This document shows, piece after piece, positions 11,159-20,024 of a stretch of DNA of 64,000 nucleotides. Below the pieces are notes generated by a model. It was not told the origin of the DNA and ran no database searches. It saw nothing but the letters and a program-made list of their open reading frames with translations. Numbering within the stretch: the stretch's first letter is position 1; the number at the start of each line of letters is the position of its first letter. Source of the stretch: Lactococcus paracarnosus. Its GTDB lineage: Bacteria > Bacillota > Bacilli > Lactobacillales > Streptococcaceae. The stretch is from assembly GCF_006770285.1 (NCBI RefSeq), contig NZ_CP017195.1:496001-560000 (forward strand). The letters run 5' to 3'. The position numbers and the translations under genes are program-made.

Positions 11159-11168
11159 ATGATATAAT
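11159..11168 (+). promoter_or_regulatory. Extended -10 promoter of coaE, 6 nt before the ATG
   Basis: TGATATAAT: extended -10 with TATAAT at 11163-11168. Transcription would begin at or next to the A of the ATG (11175). No Shine-Dalgarno sequence is present. Confidence 0.6.
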
Positions 11169-11174
11169 TATAAT

Positions 11175-11753
11175 ATGAAAAAAATAATCGGTATAACAGG
11201 TGGCATTGCAAGCGGTAAGTCAACTGTAACCTCTTTTTTGACATCCAGAGGCTATGAGGTGATTGATGCAGATGCTGTTGTGAGAGAGTTACAGCAAATT
11301 GGTGGGGCGTTATACGTGGCAATACGTGACACATTTGGTCCTACTTATTTTTTATCGGATGGTGAGTTGGATCGTATCACCTTTGGTCAAGTAATTTTTT
11401 CCAATCCAAAAATGCGAGCGCAACTGTCAATGCTGCAAGATAAGTTGATTCGAGATGCGCTTTTCGAGAAATGTCAAGCAAGTCAGTCTGATCTTGTATT
11501 CATGGATATTCCTTTATTATTTGAAAAAAACTATACAGGGTTTGATGAAATTTGGCTGGTGTATGTACCTAAACAGATTCAATTAGCGCGGTTGATGAAA
11601 CGCAATAACTTATCACAAGCGGATGCCCTGTTAAGGATAGATAGCCAAATGCCGATAGACGAAAAGTGTACTTTAGCGACACGTATCATCGATAATTGTG
11701 ATACAATAGATACGTTAGAAAGTCAGTTAACAACGATAATAAGCGAGATTTAA
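11175..11753 (+). CDS. coaE: Dephospho-CoA kinase
   Basis: Last step of coenzyme A synthesis: ATP-dependent phosphorylation of the 3'-OH of dephospho-CoA. The P-loop GITGGIASGKST spans residues 6-17, followed by the DADAVVREL motif of the CoaE family. 192 residues is near the usual 195-200. It is the first gene of a coaE/MFS/rpmG block that recalls the streptococcal coaE-pmrA-rpmG arrangement. The start codon is fixed by the P-loop position and appears leaderless. Confidence 0.95.
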   Translation: MKKIIGITGGIASGKSTVTSFLTSRGYEVIDADAVVRELQQIGGALYVAIRDTFGPTYFLSDGELDRITFGQVIFSNPKMRAQLSMLQDKLIRDALFEKCQASQSDLVFMDIPLLFEKNYTGFDEIWLVYVPKQIQLARLMKRNNLSQADALLRIDSQMPIDEKCTLATRIIDNCDTIDTLESQLTTIISEI

Positions 11754-11918
11754 CGGGTGCTATCAACGATAGTGTTCGTTTTTTAAACGGCTAGAATGTG
11801 ATGTAGATGGTAACAATCCCTCTTTTTACATCATCAAGTTGTATAGCAGTCTGTTTGATCGGTCATCGATAACTTACCAATCAAAGTGTGGACGAAAATG
11901 GGATAATGTTAGAAAGAC

Positions 11919-13133
11919 GTGATTATCATAGAAATAAACTGGCGACGTAATCTATCTATTGCATGGTTCGGTACATTCTTTACATCTGCAAGTATCTCTT
12001 TAGTGATGCCTTTTATGGCACTCTATGTCCAGAAATTAGGTGTGAAAGGGAATGCAGTCGAATTATTTACGGGTCTATCTATTGGAATTAGTGCCTTGGC
12101 TAGCGGACTAGTTGCCCCTATTTGGGGGCGTCTTGCAGACCAATATGGCCGACGTGTGATGATGATTCGTGCGTCTATCGTTATGACCTTTACGATGAGT
12201 GCCTTGGCCTTTATACCAAACGTCTGGTGGCTCTTGGTCATGCGCTTACTGAATGGCATATTTGCGGGTTATATTCCCAATTCGACTGCCTTAATTGCCA
12301 GTCAAATTCCCCGAGATAAGAGTGGGTATGCCTTGGGTATTTTATCAACAGGTATGATCGGTGGGTCTTTAATCGGTCCATCTATCGGCGGTTTTTTTGC
12401 ACAGATCGTCGGGATGGAAAATGTCTTCTTGATCACAGGTAGTATTTTACTACTAGTCACCATACTCACGATATTTTTCGTAAAAGAAGACTTTACGCCG
12501 ATTGAAAAAGCTGATTTGCTGACGACCAAGCAAGTATTTGAGCGTGTGCCAAATCAACAAATTCTCTATGGACTATTCATCACCAGTTTTATTCTACAAC
12601 TAACCGTCCAATCAGTTTCGCCTATATTAACACTCTACATTAGGGAGTTAAATGGTCACTCCAGTAATCTGTTCATGATTTCTGGGTTTATCGTTTCAGC
12701 AGTCGGTTTATCTGAAATGTTATCATCAGGTACACTGGGGAAGATAGGTGACAAAATCGGCAGTCATCGCTTAATTATTATCGGGCTGATTTATAGCCTT
12801 ATCGTCTATGTCCCGATGGCTTTTGTTAAGACACCGCTTCAACTTGGGATCTTACGATTTTTATTAGGCTTTGGTTCAGGTGCCTTAGTGCCATCTGTTA
12901 ATTCATTATTATCCAGAATTACACCACCTGAGGGCATTTCACGCATTTTTAGTTTCAATCAAATGTTTATGAACTTCGGACAGGTGGTTGGTCCGCTTTT
13001 AGGAAGTGCGATCGCAGGCTATATTAGTTATCAAGCAGTATTTATAGCGACAAGTTGTTTTGTCCTTTTTAACTTGATTTGGTCATTGTTCAATTTTAGA
13101 AAATTTTTAGGGGTGAGATCGATTGCGAATTAA
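11919..13133 (+). CDS. MFS multidrug efflux transporter, PmrA-like
   Basis: Proton-driven drug exporter of the major facilitator superfamily. 404 aa with about 12 hydrophobic segments. The loop 2-3 signature [14 protein letters not shown] is near residues 70-83, and a second [11 protein letters not shown] copy follows helix 8. The position between coaE and rpmG is where streptococci carry pmrA, supporting a fluoroquinolone/dye-efflux type. The start is GTG 11919 preceded by AGAAAG; no ATG fits the family N-terminus [14 protein letters not shown] better. It overlaps rpmG by 11 nt. The true substrate range is unknown. Confidence 0.88.
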   Translation: MIIIEINWRRNLSIAWFGTFFTSASISLVMPFMALYVQKLGVKGNAVELFTGLSIGISALASGLVAPIWGRLADQYGRRVMMIRASIVMTFTMSALAFIPNVWWLLVMRLLNGIFAGYIPNSTALIASQIPRDKSGYALGILSTGMIGGSLIGPSIGGFFAQIVGMENVFLITGSILLLVTILTIFFVKEDFTPIEKADLLTTKQVFERVPNQQILYGLFITSFILQLTVQSVSPILTLYIRELNGHSSNLFMISGFIVSAVGLSEMLSSGTLGKIGDKIGSHRLIIIGLIYSLIVYVPMAFVKTPLQLGILRFLLGFGSGALVPSVNSLLSRITPPEGISRIFSFNQMFMNFGQVVGPLLGSAIAGYISYQAVFIATSCFVLFNLIWSLFNFRKFLGVRSIAN

Positions 13134-13269
13134 AATCAATCTAAAATGTACAGGTTGTGGGCAACAAAATTATATTTCGTCAAAAAATAAGGCCACACAT
13201 CCGGAAAAGGTAAAAGTGTTAAAGTACTGTCCAAAAGAGCGTAAGGTGATCATACATATTGAGTCTTAG
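13123..13269 (+). CDS. rpmG: 50S ribosomal protein L33 (48 aa, TTG start)
   Basis: The frame from TTG 13123 reads [19 protein letters not shown] and ends KVIIHIES. This is bacterial L33, including the [11 protein letters not shown] stretch and the YCPKE segment. GGGGTGAG precedes the TTG by a good spacing, and the gene overlaps the 3' end of the efflux gene, so the two are translationally coupled. Of the four zinc-ribbon cysteines, C9, C12 and C36 remain, but the fourth position (39) is Glu. It is therefore a form with a degraded zinc site, possibly a backup used at low zinc. Other L33 paralogues are to be expected elsewhere in the genome. Confidence 0.85.
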   Translation: MRIKINLKCTGCGQQNYISSKNKATHPEKVKVLKYCPKERKVIIHIES

Positions 13270-13597
13270 GACGTTGAACGTACGATAAACCGAACATTTA
13301 GATATAGTTGTTAGAAAATTTCAACTACTTTCTTTTTTTTTATTTTTAGAAAATGGTATAATTAATGTTAATCATCAATTGACAGATGACCTAAGCTCAG
13401 ACAATCGTTTCAGATGGTGGGTAAAAAATAGTATAGAAACTATAGCAATTTTATAGCGTTTTTATGAGGTCAGCACAATAGACAAATAAATGTACTAAAA
13501 AGAAAAGTAAGGTCATGCATCATACGAGATGATAGAATGACTTTTATCTTTAGATAGCAAAGGAATTGGTGTCACGTCGGTGACCTAAAAAGAATAC
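13270..13597 (+). other. 328-bp intergenic region with possible long ftsW leader
   Basis: No convincing protein gene. After the rpmG terminator, TGGTATAAT (TATAAT at about 13355) is a good extended -10. If used, it would give a leader of about 235 nt before ftsW. Inside are small inverted repeats, including CTATA...TATAG followed by CGTTTTT near 13440-13465 (possible attenuator or small-RNA end) and GGTGTCACGTCGGTGACC near the ftsW start. I recognise no known riboswitch. Confidence 0.4.
13304..13338 (+). terminator. Probable terminator after rpmG
   Basis: TAGTTG and CAACTA can pair around an AT-rich loop and are followed by CTTTCTTTTTTTTTA. The stem is short, so this is moderately supported. 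Confidence 0.5.
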
Positions 13598-14857
13598 ATG
13601 AAAGAACTCAATAAAAGACATTTTTTAAACTACTCGATTTTAATCCCCTATCTGATTTTATCTGTACTGGGTCTCATTATCGTCTTCTCAACAACCGTAC
13701 CACATCAAATTGAATTAGGCTTACCACCCTATCAGCTATTTAGAAACCAGACTATCTTCTTTGTCTTCTCCTTAGTGATGATCGCTATGATCTATAAAAT
13801 GAAGGTGGATAAACTTAGGTCACGAGGCTGGTTTGGCATCTTAATTCCAATCATGCTTGCCCTGTTATTTATTGCAAGATTTTTGGCACCACCTGTTAAT
13901 GGTGCGCATGGTTGGATTCCTATTCCGGGTATTGGGACTATTCAGCCAGCTGAGTATTTGAAACTTGTGTCTGTCTGGTTCTTAGCAGCAACTTTTGCAG
14001 CCAAGCAAGATAAAATTAAGGTTCAAGATATCGATGCCTTGTTTAATCGCAAACAATTTTTTGTTAACTTCATCAGTGGTTGGCGACTTTGGATGGTCTT
14101 AATGGTAGGTGCAGTTGTTGTGATGCCAGATATGGGGAATGCCCTTCTGATATTGATCAGTGCAGCGATTGTTTTGGCGACAAGCGGTATCTCTTATCGG
14201 TGGACAACAGGATTTTTGAAAATATTTGGTATTTTTTCATTGATTGCTTTAGTGATTTTGAAGATTACCGGTGGGAATATTATTCCTAGTATTTTCGGAT
14301 CAATTACCTACGTGAATAAACGCTTTATTGCCTTTGCAAACCCTTTTCAGGATAGTAGTGATTCAGGACACCAAATGATTAATGGTTATTACGCCATGTC
14401 AAATGGTGGATGGTTTGGTCGAGGGTTAGGTAATTCCATTCAGAAAAAAGGCTACCTCCCCGAAGCCCACACCGACTTCGTATTTGCGATTGTGATGGAA
14501 GAACTAGGCTTGATTGGTGGAATGATTATTTTAGGACTACTTTTCTTTCTCATCATGCGCATTTTTATGGTGGGTATCCGTGCCAAAGATCCGTTTAATA
14601 GCATGATGTCGATCGGTGTAGGCGGGATATTTTTTGCCCAAGTACTGGTTAATATTGGCGGTATTGCGGGGCTGATTCCTTCTACAGGTGTCACTTTCCC
14701 ATTTCTAAGTCAAGGTGGGAACTCAATATTAATCTTGTCAGTTGGTATTGGTTTTGTTCTAAATATTTCTGCTGATGAAAAACGGCGAGAGTTAGCAGAA
14801 ATCACATCGAAATATGATTTGTCTGAGTTATCAGATATCTCGCTTAGTAAGTCCTAA
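13598..14857 (+). CDS. ftsW: FtsW/RodA family peptidoglycan glycosyltransferase
   Basis: SEDS-family lipid II polymerase acting in the membrane with a class B PBP during septation. 419 aa with about ten membrane segments. The conserved SEDS block NGYYAMSNGGWFGRGLGNSIQKKGYLPEAHTDFVFAIVMEELG lies around residues 265-305 (given here only as its start and end features: NGYYA, GLG, PEAHTDF and EELG). The long C-terminal tail and position before pyc agree with lactococcal ftsW rather than rodA, though the family cannot be split with certainty by sequence reading alone. The ribosome-binding site is weak. Confidence 0.9.
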   Translation: MKELNKRHFLNYSILIPYLILSVLGLIIVFSTTVPHQIELGLPPYQLFRNQTIFFVFSLVMIAMIYKMKVDKLRSRGWFGILIPIMLALLFIARFLAPPVNGAHGWIPIPGIGTIQPAEYLKLVSVWFLAATFAAKQDKIKVQDIDALFNRKQFFVNFISGWRLWMVLMVGAVVVMPDMGNALLILISAAIVLATSGISYRWTTGFLKIFGIFSLIALVILKITGGNIIPSIFGSITYVNKRFIAFANPFQDSSDSGHQMINGYYAMSNGGWFGRGLGNSIQKKGYLPEAHTDFVFAIVMEELGLIGGMIILGLLFFLIMRIFMVGIRAKDPFNSMMSIGVGGIFFAQVLVNIGGIAGLIPSTGVTFPFLSQGGNSILILSVGIGFVLNISADEKRRELAEITSKYDLSELSDISLSKS

Positions 14858-15006
14858 CAGGCGTTTTATCAAGCAAAAGAAATGAAGTATTGATTAGTAT
14901 AGGCGATATCAAGGGTTAAGCATGTGACACTTGATTGCAGAAACAGTTTTAAAAGGAGCCACTTTAGGCTATCTTTTATTTTTGTAAAAATTGAAAGGTT
15001 TTATAA

Positions 15007-18000
15007 ATGAAAAAACTATTAGTTGCTAACCGTGGTGAAATTGCAATCCGTGTTTTCCGTGCCTGTAGTGAGTTGGGTATTTCAACTGTCGCAATTTATG
15101 CTAAAGAAGATGAGTATTCTGTTCACCGTTTCAAAGCAGATGAAGCTTATATGGTTGGTGAAGGAAAAAAACCGATTGATGCGTATTTGGATAGTGATGA
15201 TATCGTGCGCATTGCCTTAGAATCAGGTGCAGAAGCGATTCACCCAGGGTATGGCTTGCTATCAGAAAATATTGACTTTGCTCGTAAAGTTGAAGCAGCA
15301 GGCTTGATTTTTGTCGGCCCAACCTTGCACCATTTGGATATTTTTGGTGACAAAATCAAAGCTAAAGAAGCATCGGTTGCAGCTGGTGTTGGATCAATCC
15401 CAGGTACTGAAGGGCCAGTTGACCTAGAAGGTGCTTTAGATTTCGGTCGTACTTTTGGCTACCCAGTCATGATCAAAGCCGCGCTTGGTGGTGGTGGCCG
15501 TGGTATGCGTGTCGCCCATAATGAAGCTGAAGCGCGTGAAGGTTATGTACGTGCAGCTTCTGAGGCTAAGTCTGCATTTGGCTCTGATGAAATTTATGTT
15601 GAAAAATACATTACGGATCCGAAGCATATCGAAGTACAAATACTTGGTGACTCACATGGCAATGTTGTCCATCTTTATGAGCGTGACTGTTCTGTCCAAC
15701 GCCGTAATCAAAAAGTGATCGAGGTTGCACCGAGTGTGGGGATGTCAGACGACCTACGTATGCGTATCTGTGATGCAGCAGTCCAACTCTGTAAGCACGT
15801 TGGCTACATCAATGCAGGGACAGTTGAGTTCCTAGTAAAAGATAATGAATTCTACTTTATTGAGGTCAATCCACGTGTTCAGGTGGAACATACGATTACA
15901 GAAGCTGTAACTGGTATCGACATCGTTCAAGCACAAATCCTGATTTCTGAGGGTGCAAACCTGCATCAGGATATCAAGATTCCTTTGCAAGCTGATATGC
16001 CTTTATTAGGATCAGCCATTCAATGTCGGATTACAACAGAAGATCCTGAGAATAATTTCTTACCTGATACTGGGATTATCGACACTTACCGCTCACCGGG
16101 TGGCTTTGGCGTCCGATTAGATGTCGGCAATGCCTATTCTGGTTATGAAGTAACGCCATACTTTGATAGTCTGTTAGTTAAAGTCATTACACAAGCAACT
16201 GACTTTAGTGCTAGTATTTTAAAAATGGATCGTTGTTTACGTGAGTTCCGAATTCGGGGCGTGAAAACAAATATTCCTTTCCTTAGAAATGTTTTGAATC
16301 ATCCGGAATTTGTTGCTGGTAATGCAAAAACGACTTTCATCGATAGTACGACTGAACTATATAACTTCCCAAGACTACGTGACCGCGGGAATAAAACAAT
16401 GAAGTATGTTGCCAATATCACGGTAAATGGCTTCCCAGGTATCAGTAAGGTTTCTAAACCCTACTTTGATGAAACACGCTATCCAAAAGTTAAAAAAATA
16501 GAGACCCTCACAACTAAAAATATCCTAGATAATCAAGGTGCAGATGCTGTTGTGGATTATGTGAAATCTCGTAAGGAAGTCTTACTGACAGATACGACAT
16601 TACGTGATGCCCATCAAAGTCTACTTGCGACACGGATGCGTTTGCAAGATATGAAAAAAGTCGCAAGCTCAATAGATCAAGGTTTGCCTAATTTATTTTC
16701 ATCAGAAATGTGGGGAGGCGCAACATTTGACGTGGCCTACCGCTTCTTAAATGAAAGTCCCTGGTACCGCCTACGTGAACTACGTAAGTTGATGCCAAAT
16801 ACTATGTTCCAGATGTTATTCCGTGGGTCTAATGCGGTTGGCTATCAAAATTATCCAGATAACGTGATTGAAGAATTCATTAAAGTTGCAGCGCATGAGG
16901 GCATGGATGTCTTTCGTATCTTTGACTCATTAAACTGGTTACCACAGATGGAAAAATCTATCCAAGCAGTTCGTGATACAGGCAAGCTGGTTGAGGCAAC
17001 GATGTGTTATACCGGTGATATCTTAGATAATGACCGTCAGAAATATAATATCAAGTACTATAAAGATTTGGCTAAAGAACTACAAGCAACGGGTGCTCAT
17101 ATCTTAGCAATCAAGGATATGGCAGGTATTCTTAAGCCGCAAGCAGCCTATCGCTTGATATCTGAATTGAAAGAGACGATTGATATTCCACTCCATCTCC
17201 ATACACATGATACAGCCGGAAATGGTGTGATGATTTATTCTGCAGCAGTAGCAGCAGGTGTCGATATCATTGACGTAGCAACGTCTGCACTATCATCAGG
17301 TACAAGTCAGCCTAGTATGACATCAGTTTACTATGCCCTCAAAAATGGCGAACGGACACCAGAGTTAGACGTTGATAATGCAACCCAAGTCAACCATTAC
17401 TGGGAAGATGTCCGTAAGTTCTACACACCATTTGAAAAAGGCCTCACAAGCCCGCAAACGGAAGTCTATAGCCATGAAATGCCTGGTGGACAATATACCA
17501 ACCTTCAGTCACAAGCAGCTGCTGTAGGCCTTGGCTTGCGCTTTGACGAGGTCAAGGTGATGTATCATACAGTTAACATGATGTTTGGTGATATCATCAA
17601 AGTCACACCATCTTCTAAAGTTGTTGGTGATATGGCCTTGTTCATGGTCCAAAATGACTTAACCGAAGATGATATTTATGATAAAGGAGAGACACTTAAC
17701 TTCCCTGAGTCAGTCATCAGCTTCTTTGCAGGAGACCTAGGGCAACCGGTAGGTGGCTTCCCAGAGAAATTGAAAAAGATTATTCTTAAAGACAAACCAT
17801 TTTTCACAGACCGTCCAGGCTTACATGCCCCTGCTGTTAGTTTTGAGGCTGTCACTGCAGAGTTAACTGGAAAGTTAGGCTATACACCAGGTCGTCATGA
17901 AGTCTTGAGTTATATTCTATATCCACAAGTTTTCCTAGACTACCAAAAAATGCAAAATGAATTTGGTAGTGTGACCTTGCTTGATACACCAACATTCTTT

Positions 18001-18420
18001 AATGGGATGCGTGTAGGTGAGAAAATTTCAGTCGAAATTGAAAAAGGTAAAACTTTATTGATTCATTTGGATAGTATTTCTGAGCCAGATAATGAAGGTA
18101 ATAGAACGCTCTTCTTTAACCTGAATGGGCAACGACGAGAAGTTGTCATCAAAGATACGTCTGTTAAATCGATGACTGCAGTCAAAGAAAAAGCTGAGCC
18201 AAGTAATCGCCATCATATCGGGGCAACGATGCCAGGATCAGTTGTTACAGTATTGGTTAAAGCTGATGAGAAGGTCGTTAAGGGTCAGCCGCTTATGGTG
18301 ACAGAAGCCATGAAGATGGAAACAACGATTGAATCTCCAGCTGACGGTGAAATTAAAAAAATCTATGTCAAGGCATCGGAAGCGATTGCCACTCAAGATT
18401 TATTAATTGAATTGAAATGA
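15007..18420 (+). CDS. pyc: Pyruvate carboxylase
   Basis: Biotin-dependent anaplerotic enzyme making oxaloacetate from pyruvate and bicarbonate, feeding aspartate synthesis. Domains in order: biotin carboxylase (about 1-450) with the glycine-rich ATP loop GGGGRGMR near 161; carboxyltransferase (about 525-800) starting at DTTLRDAHQSL near 529; allosteric linker; and C-terminal biotin carrier with AMKMET, biotinylated lysine about residue 1103. 1137 aa is the normal length. AAAGG precedes the ATG. It is downstream of ftsW as in lactococci and has its own terminator. Confidence 0.98.
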   Translation: MKKLLVANRGEIAIRVFRACSELGISTVAIYAKEDEYSVHRFKADEAYMVGEGKKPIDAYLDSDDIVRIALESGAEAIHPGYGLLSENIDFARKVEAAGLIFVGPTLHHLDIFGDKIKAKEASVAAGVGSIPGTEGPVDLEGALDFGRTFGYPVMIKAALGGGGRGMRVAHNEAEAREGYVRAASEAKSAFGSDEIYVEKYITDPKHIEVQILGDSHGNVVHLYERDCSVQRRNQKVIEVAPSVGMSDDLRMRICDAAVQLCKHVGYINAGTVEFLVKDNEFYFIEVNPRVQVEHTITEAVTGIDIVQAQILISEGANLHQDIKIPLQADMPLLGSAIQCRITTEDPENNFLPDTGIIDTYRSPGGFGVRLDVGNAYSGYEVTPYFDSLLVKVITQATDFSASILKMDRCLREFRIRGVKTNIPFLRNVLNHPEFVAGNAKTTFIDSTTELYNFPRLRDRGNKTMKYVANITVNGFPGISKVSKPYFDETRYPKVKKIETLTTKNILDNQGADAVVDYVKSRKEVLLTDTTLRDAHQSLLATRMRLQDMKKVASSIDQGLPNLFSSEMWGGATFDVAYRFLNESPWYRLRELRKLMPNTMFQMLFRGSNAVGYQNYPDNVIEEFIKVAAHEGMDVFRIFDSLNWLPQMEKSIQAVRDTGKLVEATMCYTGDILDNDRQKYNIKYYKDLAKELQATGAHILAIKDMAGILKPQAAYRLISELKETIDIPLHLHTHDTAGNGVMIYSAAVAAGVDIIDVATSALSSGTSQPSMTSVYYALKNGERTPELDVDNATQVNHYWEDVRKFYTPFEKGLTSPQTEVYSHEMPGGQYTNLQSQAAAVGLGLRFDEVKVMYHTVNMMFGDIIKVTPSSKVVGDMALFMVQNDLTEDDIYDKGETLNFPESVISFFAGDLGQPVGGFPEKLKKIILKDKPFFTDRPGLHAPAVSFEAVTAELTGKLGYTPGRHEVLSYILYPQVFLDYQKMQNEFGSVTLLDTPTFFNGMRVGEKISVEIEKGKTLLIHLDSISEPDNEGNRTLFFNLNGQRREVVIKDTSVKSMTAVKEKAEPSNRHHIGATMPGSVVTVLVKADEKVVKGQPLMVTEAMKMETTIESPADGEIKKIYVKASEAIATQDLLIELK

Positions 18421-18436
18421 AATAAGTAATACATTA

Positions 18437-18479
18437 AAAACTTGTGAGTTTGCTTAAGCAGCAAAGTGGCAAGTTTTTT
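18437..18479 (+). terminator. pyc terminator
   Basis: AAAACTTG pairs with CAAGTTTTTTT, enclosing a second small hairpin (TTTGCTTAAGCAGCAAA). Confidence 0.75.
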
Positions 18480-18608
18480 TAGTTAATCTTGATGCTACGA
18501 CATCAATAGTTATAAGGCTTAAAGGGCATAAGATGTCTTAGGGGATTTTTATCGAATAAGATAAAGTGAAAATAAGTACAGTAAAAACTAGAATAATGCT
18601 TCACAAAG

Positions 18609-18617
18609 TGGTATAAT
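18609..18617 (+). promoter_or_regulatory. fba promoter, extended -10
   Basis: TGGTATAAT with TATAAT at 18612-18617; the -35 is poorly conserved. TTGGAGGAAA follows in the leader just before the aldolase start. Confidence 0.6.
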
Positions 18618-18652
18618 TAACACGTTAAATAAATTTTGGAGGAAATTAAAAA

Positions 18653-19549
18653 ATGGCAATCGTTTCAGCAGAAAAATTCATTCAAGCCGCTCGTGACAAC
18701 GGGTACGGAATTGGTGGTTTCAATACGAACAACTTGGAGTGGACTCAAGCTATCTTGCGTGCAGCAGAAGCTAAACAAACACCTGTACTTATCCAAACTT
18801 CTATGGGTGCGGCTAAATACATGGGTGGTTACAAAATGTGTAAATTACTCATTGAAACGCTTGTAGAATCAATGAACATTACAGTACCAGTAGCAATTCA
18901 CCTTGACCACGGTCATTTTGATGACGCTTTGGAATGTATCGAAGTTGGTTACTCTTCATTGATGTTTGATGGATCACACCTTCCAATCGAAGAAAACCTT
19001 AAACTTGCTGAAGAAGTTATCGCTAAAGCACATGCTAAAGGTATCTCAGTTGAGTGTGAAGTTGGCTCTATCGGTGGTGAAGAAGACGGTATTGTTGGTG
19101 AAGGCGAACTTGCACCAATCGAAGATGCAGTAGCAATGGCTAAACTTGGCGTTGACTTCCTTGCAGCTGGTATCGGTAACATCCACGGACCTTACCCAGA
19201 AAACTGGAAAGGTCTTCACATCGACCACTTGACTAAATTAAACGAAGCGCTTATCGCTGCTATGGGCAAAAATGTACCGATCGTATTACACGGTGGTTCA
19301 GGAATCCCTGACGATCAAATCCGCGAAGCAATCGCTAACGGTGTTGCTAAAATCAACGTTAACACTGAGTGTCAACTTGCTTTTGCAAAAGCAACTCGCG
19401 AATTCGTAGCAGAATTTAACGCTAACGAAGCTGAATACATGAAGAAAAAAATCTTCGACCCACGTAAATTCTTGAAACCTGGTTTCGATGCAATCACTGC
19501 TTCAGTTGAAGAACGTATCGACGTTTTCGGTTCAGCAAACAAAGCATAA
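18653..19549 (+). CDS. fba: Class II fructose-1,6-bisphosphate aldolase
   Basis: Zinc-dependent glycolytic aldolase producing dihydroxyacetone phosphate and glyceraldehyde-3-phosphate. The catalytic Asp and zinc ligands appear in HLDHGH (residues 83-88), a second zinc/substrate block in GIGNIHGPYP, and phosphate binding in HGGSGIP. 298 aa is normal. Codon bias is very strong. GGAGG precedes the ATG. It is monocistronic. Confidence 0.97.
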   Translation: MAIVSAEKFIQAARDNGYGIGGFNTNNLEWTQAILRAAEAKQTPVLIQTSMGAAKYMGGYKMCKLLIETLVESMNITVPVAIHLDHGHFDDALECIEVGYSSLMFDGSHLPIEENLKLAEEVIAKAHAKGISVECEVGSIGGEEDGIVGEGELAPIEDAVAMAKLGVDFLAAGIGNIHGPYPENWKGLHIDHLTKLNEALIAAMGKNVPIVLHGGSGIPDDQIREAIANGVAKINVNTECQLAFAKATREFVAEFNANEAEYMKKKIFDPRKFLKPGFDAITASVEERIDVFGSANKA

Positions 19550-19595
19550 TTAATTTCTGCGAAGCAATCTTAGATTGTGAGCAAACAAAGCATAA
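19534..19595 (+). repeat. 16-bp direct repeat spanning the fba stop codon
   Basis: AGCAAACAAAGCATAA occurs at 19534-19549 (last codons and stop of fba) and again at 19580-19595 in the 3' untranslated region. This points to a small past duplication of the gene end. Confidence 0.8.
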
Positions 19596-19602
19596 ATAAA
19601 TC

Positions 19603-19634
19603 AACGTTTGTCACTTGTGGCAGGCGTTTTTTTT
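19603..19634 (+). terminator. fba terminator
   Basis: AACGTTTG pairs with CAGGCGTT (two G-T pairs), followed by a run of eight T. Confidence 0.7.
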
Positions 19635-19790
19635 AATGCGTTTATTAGCTATTTTTGATTAGCTAACTAGTGTGTTTAGAAGGGCAGATTGATAGCTTAG
19701 GTTGCTTAGCTAGATAAGGTGCTAGAGTAGGCTGCACAGAAAGGTGATAGCCCCTAAATAAGTCAAATTATTTTTAATTTGCGTGTATAC

Positions 19791-19819
19791 TTGAAAAACA
19801 ACTCATTTTAAGGTAAAAT
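19791..19819 (+). promoter_or_regulatory. Promoter of the 39-aa membrane peptide gene
   Basis: TTGAAA (19791-19796), 17 bp, TAAAAT (19814-19819), then exactly 6 nt to the ATG. It is a good promoter by both boxes and predicts a leaderless mRNA. Confidence 0.65.
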
Positions 19820-19825
19820 CTCTTT

Positions 19826-19945
19826 ATGGCTTATAAAAAACAACAAAAAACGACTTTCCAAAAAGTCGTCATGATCATTGTCTGGTTGATGTTGATTCTA
19901 ACTGTCTTTGCGGCAGTTGCAGCAGCATTAGCAGTATTCGTTTAA
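19826..19945 (+). CDS. DUF4044-like 39-aa membrane peptide
   Basis: Short protein MAYKKQQKTTFQKVVMIIVW..., with a basic N-terminus of about 15 residues and one membrane helix (about 15-38). It resembles the DUF4044 family of tiny membrane proteins in streptococci and lactococci (the TTFQKV...WLMLI pattern). Support: a good promoter, a terminator right after the stop and family-like sequence. Function unknown. The N-in orientation is inferred from the basic N-terminus. Confidence 0.78.
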   Translation: MAYKKQQKTTFQKVVMIIVWLMLILTVFAAVAAALAVFV

Positions 19946-19974
19946 TCTCGTCTATTGACGAGGTTTTTTTATTG
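19946..19974 (+). terminator. Terminator after the 39-aa peptide gene
   Basis: CTCGTC-TATT-GACGAG plus a T-run. Confidence 0.85.
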
Positions 19975-20024
19975 ATGTTAACAATACTTGCTATAATTAG
20001 CGACTGTATAGAGGAGGAAGAACG

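Noticed and set aside
18421-18652. Possible small gene between pyc and fba
   Set aside because: Only a terminator and the fba promoter are supported; no ORF with a start signal.
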